This document shows, one piece after another, positions 35,434 to 46,501 of a DNA stretch of 64,000 bases; positions within the stretch are counted from its first letter, which is position 1; each line of letters opens with the position of its first letter. The DNA comes from Niastella populi (GTDB lineage Bacteria; Bacteroidota; Bacteroidia; Chitinophagales; Chitinophagaceae), in NCBI RefSeq assembly GCF_002078015.1, contig NZ_LWBP01000207.1:1-64000 (forward strand), read 5' to 3'. The translations under genes were made by a program, and so were the position numbers. The notes below the pieces were generated by a model. That model saw only the letters and a list, made by a program, of their open reading frames with translations, made no database searches and was not told where the DNA came from.

Positions 35434-36930
35434 ATGACCGCTCTGAAACGTAAACACCTGTACCGGCTTGCTTTTTTATTCATGGTTGTGCTGCTCATCT
35501 TTTACCCGCTTTTTTATACGGAGTATATCTATACCGATGAAGCCACCCAGTTATGGAATTACCGGCCGGGCAGCGGTTTCAGCATGTTTGGCGCTCAGGG
35601 CCGGTGGATCACTGAATTCCTGATCTCAAAGTCATTTGCCGCGGTTGACACTATCCGCGAGGTTACCTCTATAAGGGTGTTTGCTTTGTTCATGTGGCTG
35701 GCTTGTGTGCCCCTGTGGTATGTGACCTTAAAACGAATGGCGGCCGAAGGCCCCGGTTATGAATACCTGCCTTTCTTTACCTGTTTATACCTGGTAACCA
35801 GCCTGCCTTTTTCCATTTCAATTCAATGGGCTTCCTGTATAGAACTGCCGATTGCCAATACCGCCGCTTTACTTTCAGGCGCCATCTGGTATACCGGTAT
35901 CAGGAATAAGGATAAATTATGGTCAATCCCCGTTGGGGCGGCAATGGGTTCGGTTGTGGCGGGTTTAATATCGCTTTTCTCTTACCAGAACGGGTTTGGC
36001 TGCTTCCTTATCCCGTTCGTGTTTCATTATATCAGCGCGTATACTACCCGAAAAGACCAGGTGTTTGTAAAAGGACTGGCCTTTTACTTTTTTATGTACG
36101 TCCTGTACTTTCTTTTGTTCAAGCTGTTGCTGGTGGTGAACCAACTGAGCGGCGATGCCCGCACGGGCGTTTACCTGAACCCCGGTGATAAACTGCAATT
36201 CTTTTTTTCCCAGGCGCTTAAACGGGCGTTCTGGTTCAACATAGTGGTGAACGATGAGAACAAACTGGCGCGGGCCATGTACAAAATATTGTTTGTGGGC
36301 TGGATGTTGCTGGCTTTTATCAGGTTCGGGAGGCTGCAGGCTGTGAAATATATAGTGGCCGCATTGCTGGTGTTCCTGTTTGCTTATTTTCCCTCCCTGG
36401 TGGTAAAGGAGAATTTTTCCTCGAACCGCACGCTGCTGGCTGTCGATATGTGTGTGTTTGTGGTTTGTGCCGAAATGGTCTTATCCATAGTAAAACACCT
36501 GCAGGTACGCCGGGTTATCGGTTATAGTGTTGCCATTGTGCTGTTGATCCCGGGCTGGTATAATTTCAACAAGGGGTTTCTGCAACCTATTCATGAAGAA
36601 TATGCCGGCATTAAAAACTACTTTCAGCAATATTATGAACCCGGCATTACAACCATCTACTTCATCAGGCCGGCGGAGGATGCATTCAGAAATAAATATA
36701 AATTGCAATCATCGATGGATGAATTCGGGGTGCCGTCTACCTTTTTCAGCTGGGTGCCCGAACCCTTAATGCGGCAACTGGTATACGAAAAAACGGACAG
36801 CCGTGAAAAGGCCAGCCAACTCACTATAAAGGAATGGGACAACCCGGAAGCCTTTTCCGCTTCGGGCGAACAGGTTACACCCGGCACACTGGTGGTGAAC
36901 GTGCCTGAAATTATGGCTTCCGGTAAATAG
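35434..36930 (+). CDS. polytopic membrane protein, GT-C glycosyltransferase-like (copy 1)
   Basis: The 498-residue protein has about ten hydrophobic helices. The first external loop carries IYTDEATQLWNY, with an acidic pair in the position of the catalytic loop of GT-C enzymes. The C-terminal 100 residues form a soluble domain with IRPAEDAFRNKY and SSMDEFGVP. The paralog directly downstream shares these landmarks. A role in transferring a sugar from a lipid carrier is plausible, but I cannot confirm the family; GtrII-like is one candidate. Confidence 0.6.
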   Translation: MTALKRKHLYRLAFLFMVVLLIFYPLFYTEYIYTDEATQLWNYRPGSGFSMFGAQGRWITEFLISKSFAAVDTIREVTSIRVFALFMWLACVPLWYVTLKRMAAEGPGYEYLPFFTCLYLVTSLPFSISIQWASCIELPIANTAALLSGAIWYTGIRNKDKLWSIPVGAAMGSVVAGLISLFSYQNGFGCFLIPFVFHYISAYTTRKDQVFVKGLAFYFFMYVLYFLLFKLLLVVNQLSGDARTGVYLNPGDKLQFFFSQALKRAFWFNIVVNDENKLARAMYKILFVGWMLLAFIRFGRLQAVKYIVAALLVFLFAYFPSLVVKENFSSNRTLLAVDMCVFVVCAEMVLSIVKHLQVRRVIGYSVAIVLLIPGWYNFNKGFLQPIHEEYAGIKNYFQQYYEPGITTIYFIRPAEDAFRNKYKLQSSMDEFGVPSTFFSWVPEPLMRQLVYEKTDSREKASQLTIKEWDNPEAFSASGEQVTPGTLVVNVPEIMASGK

Positions 36931-37119
36931 CAGGCTGCTGCATCATACGTAAATACCGGGCATTAAACGCACATTAGAATTCATTGCCCGGCGCAAAAGA
37001 ATTCTGCCGCGGCAGTAGGGGTCATGGTAATTTTCCGGTTTTACCTAGGCAACCAATTTTTTTAACCAGAAAGATCTTCGGTTACTACCCCTAACCGAGG
37101 CCAAGCGCATTGCTCAAGT

Positions 37120-38610
37120 ATGTTACGTAAAGATTTCTACTTACTGGGATTTCTCTGGCTTCTCGTACTGATCATTTTCCTGCCCCTGTTTTACAATCAT
37201 TATATTTTTATGGATGAAGCATTGCAGATCTGGGGGTATAACTCCATTCCCGGGTACTATATTCTCATCGATGAAGGGCGCTGGCTAACGGAAGTGCTGC
37301 AGAAATGGTTGTTCAAATTCACCGATACGGTGCGCGACGTAACCCTGTTGCGCCTGGTATCCCTGTTTGGCTGGATGTTGTGTTTGCCCATCTGGTATGC
37401 GGTCATAAAACGGCAGGTTGGCAAAGTATCGGCTTATGAATACCTGCCCTTCTTTTTTTGTGTATACCTCGTAACCAGTTTGCCGTTCATTGTATCGGTA
37501 CAATGGGCCACCTGTATGCAGTTCTTTATTGCCGATACAGCCGCACTGTTATCGGGCGCAGTTGCATTGAATGGTATTCGCTGTCAGAACCGTAAATTTA
37601 AAGTGCAGGTTCCGGCTGCGCTTGTTTCTATGGCCCTGGGCGTTATTTCATTATTCTTTTATCAGGGCGCTTTTGCCTGTTTCCTGATCCCGTTCCTGCT
37701 TTATTTTATCAACCAGGCCAATTCAAACAAAGATGCCACGCTGATAGCCGGACTGGTACTTTATTTCGTTATAAATGGCGTTTGGTTTGTGCTGTATAAA
37801 TTAAGTTTCAGCTTCATTTTCACCGATATTCCCGTTGATCCCCGGAACACGCTTTATATACACCCCTGGGAAAAATTCAAGTTCTTTATGGCAAGGCCGC
37901 TGGAAAGAAGTTTCCGTTTTACGCTGCTTACCCATGAGGACAGTATCATTTCGAAATACTATTACCCGGTGATGCTGGGTGTACTCGTTGTTCTGGCTAT
38001 TGTCAGGTTTGGCCGGCAACAGGGTATTAAATACCTGGCAGCCGTGGGTTTTATTTTCATCCTTTCGTATTTGCCGGCCTTACTCATCAGGGAAAGCTTT
38101 GCCTCAAACAGAACCCTGATGGCCTTGAACCTGTGCGTGTTCGTTGTTTGTTTCGAAATGGCTATCTGGTACATCGGGAATAAAAGGGTACTGCAAATAG
38201 CAGGCATTGCCATGATCTGCTTTTTTGCCATCTGCGCCCGTTATAATTTTCAATATGTATTCCTGAAACCGATAGTAGATGAAACGGCAGCCCTCAAAAG
38301 TTACTTCAAACATCACTTCAATAGCGGTATTCAAACCATACATTTTATCCGCCCCTCAGAGGATTTTATGGCCGAAAAATATGGGGTGAACCGGTCGATG
38401 GACGAGTTTGGCGTTTCTTCCAGCTGCTGGGACTGGGTGCCAGATCCCATTTCAAGGCAGTTTATTTACGAAGCCACCGGCGACCGTAAGGAAGCCGCCC
38501 GGGTGGTGGTAAAACAATGGGCCAGTAAAGCCGCTTACCTGAAAGCCGGTGAAGCATTGAATAGCAGCGTTTTACTGGTCGATGTGCCCGCAATAATCAA
38601 TAGGCAATAA
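37120..38610 (+). CDS. polytopic membrane protein, GT-C glycosyltransferase-like (copy 2)
   Basis: The 496-residue protein is a tandem paralog of the preceding gene. Shared landmarks are DEALQIWGYN, EYLPFFFCVYLVTSLPF, SFASNRTLMALN, IHFIRPSEDF and RSMDEFGVSS. Copy 2 has its own 189-nt upstream spacer, so the pair may not be one transcript. The last codons (AIINRQ) and the stop are encoded within the CAATAA-type word-repeat that continues downstream. Confidence 0.6.
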   Translation: MLRKDFYLLGFLWLLVLIIFLPLFYNHYIFMDEALQIWGYNSIPGYYILIDEGRWLTEVLQKWLFKFTDTVRDVTLLRLVSLFGWMLCLPIWYAVIKRQVGKVSAYEYLPFFFCVYLVTSLPFIVSVQWATCMQFFIADTAALLSGAVALNGIRCQNRKFKVQVPAALVSMALGVISLFFYQGAFACFLIPFLLYFINQANSNKDATLIAGLVLYFVINGVWFVLYKLSFSFIFTDIPVDPRNTLYIHPWEKFKFFMARPLERSFRFTLLTHEDSIISKYYYPVMLGVLVVLAIVRFGRQQGIKYLAAVGFIFILSYLPALLIRESFASNRTLMALNLCVFVVCFEMAIWYIGNKRVLQIAGIAMICFFAICARYNFQYVFLKPIVDETAALKSYFKHHFNSGIQTIHFIRPSEDFMAEKYGVNRSMDEFGVSSSCWDWVPDPISRQFIYEATGDRKEAARVVVKQWASKAAYLKAGEALNSSVLLVDVPAIINRQ

Positions 38611-38708
38611 GCAATTTGCAATTGGCAGGAGGTGCAGATATTCAGGCTTCCCCTATTAATTGCGAACCTCGCTTTTGCCTATTGCCCATTACCAATTGTC
38701 TATTGTTT

Positions 38709-38726
<18 letters not shown>
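38591..38726. repeat. word-repeat tract (CAATAGGCAATA / CTATTGCCTATTG)
   Basis: The left arm (38591-38625) has CAATAATCAATAGGCAATAAG and CAATTTGCAATTGG. The right arm (38673-38726) has the complementary words CCTATTGCCC, CCAATTGTCTATTG and CTATTGCCTATTG. The left arm starts inside the preceding coding region and includes its stop. The right arm ends at the ABC-F promoter and supplies its possible -33 TTG. Confidence 0.85.
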
Positions 38727-40386
<1,660 letters not shown>

Positions 40387-40407
40387 TTTATATGCGGTAA
40401 TATTTTT

Positions 40408-40446
40408 AACCCCGTTCCGGTAACAACAGGAGCGGGGTTTTATTTT
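40408..40446 (+). terminator. Rho-independent terminator of the ABC-F gene
   Basis: AACCCCGTTCC / GGAGCGGGGTT form an 11-bp stem (one G-T pair) with a 10-nt loop and a T-rich tail. Confidence 0.85.
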
Positions 40447-40532
40447 GATAACGGCAGTACTAAGGAATAATTCTCTATATTGCCGGTCACCTGAATCAAC
40501 GATCAGATAATCATAACTTTTAATGCGCTGTT

Positions 40533-41255
40533 ATGAGTTCACCCGGCTGGGATAATTTCTGGAAAGGCCAACGGAAATCCTTTTATGCGGTCATGAAAAT
40601 GGCTACCGGATATTTTGTTTCGAAAGTTGAAAAGTTATATCACTTAAAACCAACCGACGAAATTTTCGACTATGGGTGCGGTCCGGGTTTTGTTGCCGAT
40701 TCACTGGCCCGGAAAAAAATACGGATAACCGGTGCCGATATCAATGAGTTCTTTATTGACGAATGCCGCAAAAACCATCCCGGTTCATTGTTCACGGTAA
40801 TAACAACAGATATAACCACCAATCAAAAGATCCTCGGAGAGCAGTTGAAGGGAAAACAATTCGATTACATCATTTTGTTAAGTGTAGCGCAATACCTCAG
40901 GGCGATCAGCGATCTGGAAGAGATCATCAAACTGCTGGGTGCATATATGAAACCACAGGGCATGATCATTGTGTCTGATGTGCTCGACGAGAACACCTCT
41001 TCCATAAAAGATGCATTTTCATTGTTTACGCATTGCATCAGAAAGGGCAGGATTGGGGCCTTCGCCGGCTTTATTTCTTATCTTATGTTCTCTGACTACC
41101 GTACCGTTTCAAAACAAACAAAGTTGCTGCAGGTGCCTGAACAGGCCATGCGCGAACTGGCCGCCCGCAATAAATTAAGCTGCGAAAAAGTACATGGGCT
41201 TACTATTCAAAAATCCAGGTCAAACTATATTTTGAGCTTTACCCCGGCCAAATAA
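40533..41255 (+). CDS. class I SAM-dependent methyltransferase
   Basis: The 240-residue protein has motif I FDYGCGPGF (about residues 45-53), an acidic strand end TGADINEFF (about 67), and motif IV FDYIILLSVAQYL (about 113-125). The N-terminal SPGWDNFWKGQR is unusual but seen in small sugar/lipid-type methyltransferases. The substrate cannot be told from sequence. It is monocistronic and follows the ABC-F terminator. Confidence 0.85.
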   Translation: MSSPGWDNFWKGQRKSFYAVMKMATGYFVSKVEKLYHLKPTDEIFDYGCGPGFVADSLARKKIRITGADINEFFIDECRKNHPGSLFTVITTDITTNQKILGEQLKGKQFDYIILLSVAQYLRAISDLEEIIKLLGAYMKPQGMIIVSDVLDENTSSIKDAFSLFTHCIRKGRIGAFAGFISYLMFSDYRTVSKQTKLLQVPEQAMRELAARNKLSCEKVHGLTIQKSRSNYILSFTPAK

Positions 41256-41435
41256 CCGGGTACAGGTCGATTAAATGCCGGTTCATGCAATAAATGCTAA
41301 CTTTAAGCGCTATTAACCGGTTGGCCGTCGATAGGCTAACCCGGTGAAAATCAGCTGGGCTAACAAACAAGATCTTTTCAAAAGATACCTTAAATACCCT
41401 TCTCTTGAAAAGATGGCTTAAAATCAAACTAAAGG

Positions 41436-44400
41436 TTGTTGATCGGGAAATACCTGATACTGTGCATTTGTTTTTCTGTAGGCTGGCTGTTTGCCCTTGC
41501 CCAGAATCCGCGTCCGGCCTCGCCGGGTTCGAACCTGCGCAAAAAAATGGTTTCCGCAAAACAACCTGCCATTGTGCTCGACAGCATGAGCATCGTTCCC
41601 GGCACCGTCTCCATAGCCGGCATCCCCGATAGTTTATACAACATCGATTTTGTAAACGCCCGTTTAACCTGGAAGCAGTTGCCACCCATGGATAGCGTGC
41701 TGGTCCGGTTCCGTGTTTTCAGAACCCGCCTGAATGCGGTGGTGAACCGTATGCAATACGACAGCATCATGAATAACTTCATGGGGCAGCCCTTTGTACC
41801 CGATTATGTAGGCGCCGGCGGCCCCGGCGACAACTTCTTCAACTTCGGCAACATCAACTACAACGGCAGCTTTGGCCGCGGTATCTCCTTCGGCAATAGC
41901 CAGGATGCCGTATTTACCAGCAACCTGAACCTGCAGTTGAGCGGTTACCTTGCCGATAGCATCGAGATCGTTGCCGCCATTACCGATAACAATATCCCCG
42001 TTCAACCCGATGGCACCACCCAGCAGTTGAATGAGTTCGACCGCATTTTTCTACAGTTCAGAAAGAAAACCTGGGCGTTGAGCCTGGGCGATATAGATAT
42101 CCGGCAGCAGCAAAGCTATTTCCTTAATTTTTACAAACGCCTGCAGGGCGTCGCTTTTGAAACCACAACGGCAATCACCGATAAAATAGCCAACCGCACC
42201 ATGCTAAGCGGTTCTATTGCCAAAGGAAAGTTTACCCGTAACATTCTGCAGGTACAGGAAGGCAACCAGGGCCCGTACCGCCTGCAGGGGGCCAATAACG
42301 AGTTCTACTTTGTTGTACTGGCCAATACCGAACGGGTATATATCGACGGGGAATTGATGCAACGTGGAGAAGACCGCGATTATGTGATCAATTACAATAC
42401 CGCTGAAATTTCATTCACGCCCAAACAAATGGTGACCAAGGATAAACGGATAGTGGTAGAGTTTGAATACGCCGACCGCAATTACCTCAACTCGAACCTG
42501 TACCTTACCAACGAAACCAACTTCAACGAAAAGGTAAAACTGCGGCTGGGTTATTTCAGTAATTCCGATGCCAAAAGCTCACCCATCAATCAAACCCTCG
42601 ATGCAGGGCAAAAAGATTTCTTACGTACCCTCGGCGACAGCGTTACAAAGGCTTTCTATCCGTATTCAGTCGTCGATACATTTTCAACCGGCCGCATCCT
42701 GTACAAAAAGATCGATACGGTGTATAACGGCGGCGCCCGCGATTCTATCTTTGTTTACTCAACCAATGCCGACAGTGCCAGGTATACGTTGTCGTTTATA
42801 GAAGTAGGGCTTAACAATGGCAACTACGTTCCCGACCTCAACGGCGCCAATGGCAAGGTTTACCGTTGGGTAGAACCTGTAAACGGCGTAAAGCAGGGCT
42901 ATTTCGAGCCGGCGGTTTACCTGGTAACCCCTAAAAAACAACAGGTTGCCAACCTCGGGATCGAATACAATATTTCGAAGAACACGGTACTTAATACCGA
43001 AGTGGCCATGAGCAATTATGATGTGAACACCTTTGCCTCTATCGATAAAGGCAATGACCGGGGGTATGCTTCGAAGGTCGATTTTAAGAACTCCCTGCCC
43101 TTCAAACGATCGAAGCGGGGATTGAAATTAACTACCGAGCTTGGGCATGAATACGTTGATGCCCGCTTTAAACCGCTCGAACGCTTACGTAATATCGAAT
43201 TTACCCGCGACTGGGGTTTGCCCCTGCTGTTAAACGTTCCCGAACATGAGAATATATTAACAGGCGGAGTGCAGTTGAGCGATCAAAAAAACAATTCGCT
43301 TCGTTACCAGTTCACCGAATATAACCGGGGCACCAGCTTTACCGGTTTGCGTCATAACATTACCCAATTGCAAAACATCAAAGGCTGGGTGCTGAACAAC
43401 CAGTTCATGTTATCGAACATAGATGCTGCCAGCGACAAAGGTTATTTCTGGCGGCCTACCATCAATATCTCGCGGCAGTTTGCAAAGCTGCGGAATTACA
43501 CCATTGGCGGTGCGTATGCGGTAGAACATAACAAGATCCGCAATAAGCTCACCGATAGCATGGCCGCCCAGAGTTTTTCTTTCACCAATGCATCGGCCTA
43601 CCTTAAATCAGATCCCGTTAAACCCAATCGCTGGGGTATAACCTGGTTCACCCGTACCAATTCATACCCACTGGGTACCCACCTGGTAAAGGCCGACAGA
43701 AGCCAGAACGTTACTTTAACAAGTGAGCTCTTAAAAGACCCCCGTCATCAATTCCGCTTTACCAGCACTTACCGTAAACTGAAAATACTGGAAAGCTCGT
43801 TGAACACCCAGCAGGCCGATGAAAGTTTATTGGGCCGGGCCGAATACCAGGTAAACCTGATAAAAGGTTTACTGAGTGGAAACCTCTTGTATGAAGTAGG
43901 AGCGGGACAGGAGCAGAAAAGAGATTATTCCTATCTGGAAGTACCGGCCGGCCAGGGTGAATTCACCTGGATCGATTATAATAACGACGGCATTCAGCAA
44001 TTGAATGAGTTTGAGGTAGCCCTGTTCCAGGACCAGGCCAAGTTCCTGCGCATTTTCACGCCAACCAATCAGTATGTAAAGGCCAGTTACAATACGTTCA
44101 ACTATAGCGTGAATATAAATCCCCGTGCGGCTATCAATTTAACCAACGCCAACAGGCTGCGCAAATTCATTTCAAAGATCAACCTGCAATCGTCATTGCA
44201 GATCAGCAAAAAGGAAGTGGCCGATGATCTTGTACAATTCAACCCGTTCACGTCACCGCTGAACGATACCTCATTGATCACCCTTACTTCCAATTTTGTA
44301 AATACATTCTCGTTTAACCGTTTTAGTCCGAAGTGGGGGTTTGATGTAACCAATGCCCGCAATGAAAATAAATCGTTGCTTACCTATGGTTATGAAAGCC

Positions 44401-44948
44401 GTAAGCTCGATGACTGGACGGTACGCACCCGCTGGAACATCAGCCGGTTGTTTGCCATTGAAATGACTGGCCGCACCGGCATCAATCAACTCATTACTTC
44501 GAACCCCAAATTCGACAACCGTAATTTTAAGATCAATCAATACTCGGCCGAACCGAGGCTGACCTTTACCAAAGGCACTAATTTCAGAGTGAGTGCAGGA
44601 TATAAATACAGTGATAAAGAGAATGTACAGGGCAGCCAGGAAAAGTCGCAGGCGAATTCGCTGAATACCGATGTGAAGTACAATATTCTGCAAAGCACTT
44701 CTATAATGGCCAAGTTCACTTATTCGAATATCAGTTTTTCTTCACTCGATAGCATGCCTAATGCAAACTCATCTTCGTCCTATATTATATTGGAAGGCCT
44801 GCAGCCCGGAAAGAACTTTTTATGGACGCTCGATCTTACTAAAAGGCTTTCGAATAACCTCGAGTTCAGTATGCAGTATGAAGGACGTAAACCCGGCACC
44901 TCGCGCATAGTTCATATAGGAAGGGCATCGATAAGGGCTTTGTTGTAA
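41436..44948 (+). CDS. very large outer-membrane beta-barrel protein (SprA-like features)
   Basis: The 1170-residue protein has a signal peptide (about residues 5-23, ending LFALAQ) and then almost entirely amphipathic beta strands. Motifs DRDYVINYNTAEISF and RIVVEFEYADRNY (about 310-350), and an EF-hand-like DYNNDGIQQLNEFE near residue 850, recall SprA and other large Bacteroidota outer-membrane proteins. SprA itself is about twice as long. No TonB plug or box is seen. There is no ATG near the start: the frame opens after TAA at 41430-41432 and offers TTG at 41436 or 41439, so the start is uncertain. Function unknown; a secretion- or motility-linked role is only a guess. Confidence 0.7.
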   Translation: MLIGKYLILCICFSVGWLFALAQNPRPASPGSNLRKKMVSAKQPAIVLDSMSIVPGTVSIAGIPDSLYNIDFVNARLTWKQLPPMDSVLVRFRVFRTRLNAVVNRMQYDSIMNNFMGQPFVPDYVGAGGPGDNFFNFGNINYNGSFGRGISFGNSQDAVFTSNLNLQLSGYLADSIEIVAAITDNNIPVQPDGTTQQLNEFDRIFLQFRKKTWALSLGDIDIRQQQSYFLNFYKRLQGVAFETTTAITDKIANRTMLSGSIAKGKFTRNILQVQEGNQGPYRLQGANNEFYFVVLANTERVYIDGELMQRGEDRDYVINYNTAEISFTPKQMVTKDKRIVVEFEYADRNYLNSNLYLTNETNFNEKVKLRLGYFSNSDAKSSPINQTLDAGQKDFLRTLGDSVTKAFYPYSVVDTFSTGRILYKKIDTVYNGGARDSIFVYSTNADSARYTLSFIEVGLNNGNYVPDLNGANGKVYRWVEPVNGVKQGYFEPAVYLVTPKKQQVANLGIEYNISKNTVLNTEVAMSNYDVNTFASIDKGNDRGYASKVDFKNSLPFKRSKRGLKLTTELGHEYVDARFKPLERLRNIEFTRDWGLPLLLNVPEHENILTGGVQLSDQKNNSLRYQFTEYNRGTSFTGLRHNITQLQNIKGWVLNNQFMLSNIDAASDKGYFWRPTINISRQFAKLRNYTIGGAYAVEHNKIRNKLTDSMAAQSFSFTNASAYLKSDPVKPNRWGITWFTRTNSYPLGTHLVKADRSQNVTLTSELLKDPRHQFRFTSTYRKLKILESSLNTQQADESLLGRAEYQVNLIKGLLSGNLLYEVGAGQEQKRDYSYLEVPAGQGEFTWIDYNNDGIQQLNEFEVALFQDQAKFLRIFTPTNQYVKASYNTFNYSVNINPRAAINLTNANRLRKFISKINLQSSLQISKKEVADDLVQFNPFTSPLNDTSLITLTSNFVNTFSFNRFSPKWGFDVTNARNENKSLLTYGYESRKLDDWTVRTRWNISRLFAIEMTGRTGINQLITSNPKFDNRNFKINQYSAEPRLTFTKGTNFRVSAGYKYSDKENVQGSQEKSQANSLNTDVKYNILQSTSIMAKFTYSNISFSSLDSMPNANSSSSYIILEGLQPGKNFLWTLDLTKRLSNNLEFSMQYEGRKPGTSRIVHIGRASIRALL

Positions 44949-44961
44949 AAGGGGAAAGGCA

Positions 44962-45119
44962 ATACAGCTGCAAGCTGCAAGCGAATACAGAATACAGCTT
45001 CAAGCTGCAAGCTATAAGCTGCAAGCGAATACAGAATACAGCTTCAAGCTGCAAGCTATAAGCTGCAAGCGAATACAGAATACAGCTGCAAGCTGCAAGC
45101 AAATACAGAATACAGTTTA
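44962..45119. repeat. 44-nt higher-order word-repeat (AAGCTGCAAGC / GAATACAG)
   Basis: GCGAATACAG starts at 44983, 45027 and 45071, giving exact 44-nt periods, and a truncated 30-nt unit brings the next at 45101. Each unit is built of AAGCTGCAAGCT, TATAAGCTGCAAGC and GAATACAGAATACAG. The same words recur at 49931-50073, also between convergent genes. Confidence 0.95.
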
Positions 45120-45208
45120 AAGGCAAGGCATAAGGCAACGAGGCTACGAGGAAAAGGCAACGGCAGAAAAACGACTTTGGCGAATCGATGCCGGCTCAGG
45201 TATATACC

Positions 45209-45240
45209 AAAAAAAACATCCCGGCGAAATCGCCAGGATG
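45209..45240 (-). terminator. Rho-independent terminator of the coiled-coil protein gene
   Basis: Read on the minus strand, CATCCTGGCGA / TCGCCGGGATG form the stem and are followed by eight T residues. The inner pairs leave a very short loop. Confidence 0.85.
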
Positions 45241-45266
45241 CTTTTGAATATAGTGAGAGAGAAAGA

Positions 45267-46244
45267 TTATCCGAAGATGCCACCTTTCTTCAGTGAACGG
45301 GTAGCTTCACCGATCTTGAAACCATTGTGGTAAACTTCAATTTTGTAGTTACCTTGTTTGAAAGCGCTGTTTTGTTTCCAGGCAAACTCAACGTGTTTGT
45401 TTTTGCCTTGTTCGAAATCAACAGGAACTTTAGCGGTGAACAGTTTTTCACCTTCTTCACGGGTAGTGAATTTGCCAGAACCCAGGGCTTCTACAGCGAT
45501 AGGTTGGCCATCAGGACCAGTGATACAAACGTATACATCAGTAGAACCTGTTTGAGCGATACGGTTAGAAACATCCATTGCAATAACCAGTTTGTCAACT
45601 TTCTTTGCAGAAGTAGTTTCTGACTCTTTACCACCTTTTTTCTCGTTTACAGGAGTAACAGAGATGTTAGTTGCGTTCAATGTAGAAGCTACATCAACTT
45701 TGGCAGCTAACTCATCTTTCGCCTGGGTAGTAGTTTGCAGGTCTGTTGTGAGTTTTTCTTTGTCGGCTGTTAACTGGGTTTTTTCAGTTGTCAGCACCTG
45801 GTTTTCCTGAGTTAAACGGGCAACTTCAGCTTCCAGGTTGGCGATCTTGTCGTTCAGTTCGCCGATCAAAGCCTGAGCTTTTTTCTTTTCAGCTACAGAC
45901 AGGCGTTGTTTTTTCAGGATGCTTCCGATCTGACCTTTTAACTTGGAGATCTCGCTGGTTTTGTCGTTTACTTTTCCTTCCAGTTCATTGTTATAACCGG
46001 TTAAAGAATCCAAACGGGTTAACGCAGCATCGAAGCTTTTTTGCAGTTCATTCTTTGATGAATCTACAGCCACGTATTGTGTTTGCAGTTGAGTGATCTT
46101 TTGATCAGACTTGTTTTTGTCCCATAAAAAGTATCCCCATGTACCAAGTATACCTACGGCTAACAAACCGATGATCAGGTTCTTTGAATCACGTTTTGGG
46201 GGTGCACCTTGTGGACTGGCGGATGGATAATTGGTTGTACTCAT
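45267..46244 (-). CDS. membrane-anchored coiled-coil protein with C-terminal beta domain
   Basis: The 325-residue protein has a Pro/Ser-rich cytosolic N-terminus, one transmembrane helix (about residues 23-41), and a long heptad-rich coiled coil (about 48-180) with repeated KLKGQI, LNDKIANLEAEV and LTTEKTQLTADKEKL. A linker and a beta-sandwich-like domain (about 215-320) follow, with MDVSNRIAQTGSTDVYVCI and GNYKIEVYHNGFKIG. It was not recognised as a named family. The layout suggests a periplasmic spacer or scaffold. It is monocistronic, with its own terminator. Confidence 0.75.
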   Translation of the reverse strand: MSTTNYPSASPQGAPPKRDSKNLIIGLLAVGILGTWGYFLWDKNKSDQKITQLQTQYVAVDSSKNELQKSFDAALTRLDSLTGYNNELEGKVNDKTSEISKLKGQIGSILKKQRLSVAEKKKAQALIGELNDKIANLEAEVARLTQENQVLTTEKTQLTADKEKLTTDLQTTTQAKDELAAKVDVASTLNATNISVTPVNEKKGGKESETTSAKKVDKLVIAMDVSNRIAQTGSTDVYVCITGPDGQPIAVEALGSGKFTTREEGEKLFTAKVPVDFEQGKNKHVEFAWKQNSAFKQGNYKIEVYHNGFKIGEATRSLKKGGIFG

Positions 46245-46501
46245 AATAAGTGTATGTTTATTTTGAAAGGTTATGAAATCGGGTTCAGTATTCTTTTGAA
46301 TAATCGGGTTAATTACTTAGTAACTGGGTTTCGCATATGGGTTTGACCAAAACCATGCCAGAATTTGGCTTTTTACCGCTCCACAAGCCGGGGAAAAACG
46401 CTCAAACGTAGTGGAGTATTGTGTTACAGTTTTGTATAAATCGTTATATGTCATGGCTTTTTTTGTGGTAATATTGCAAAGTTTAAACCACGGTATTATA
46501 C

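Noticed and set aside
44962-45119. 44-nt periodic repeat considered as a CRISPR array
   Set aside because: The whole period is repeated with no unique spacers, the words are internally reiterated, and no cas gene is present.
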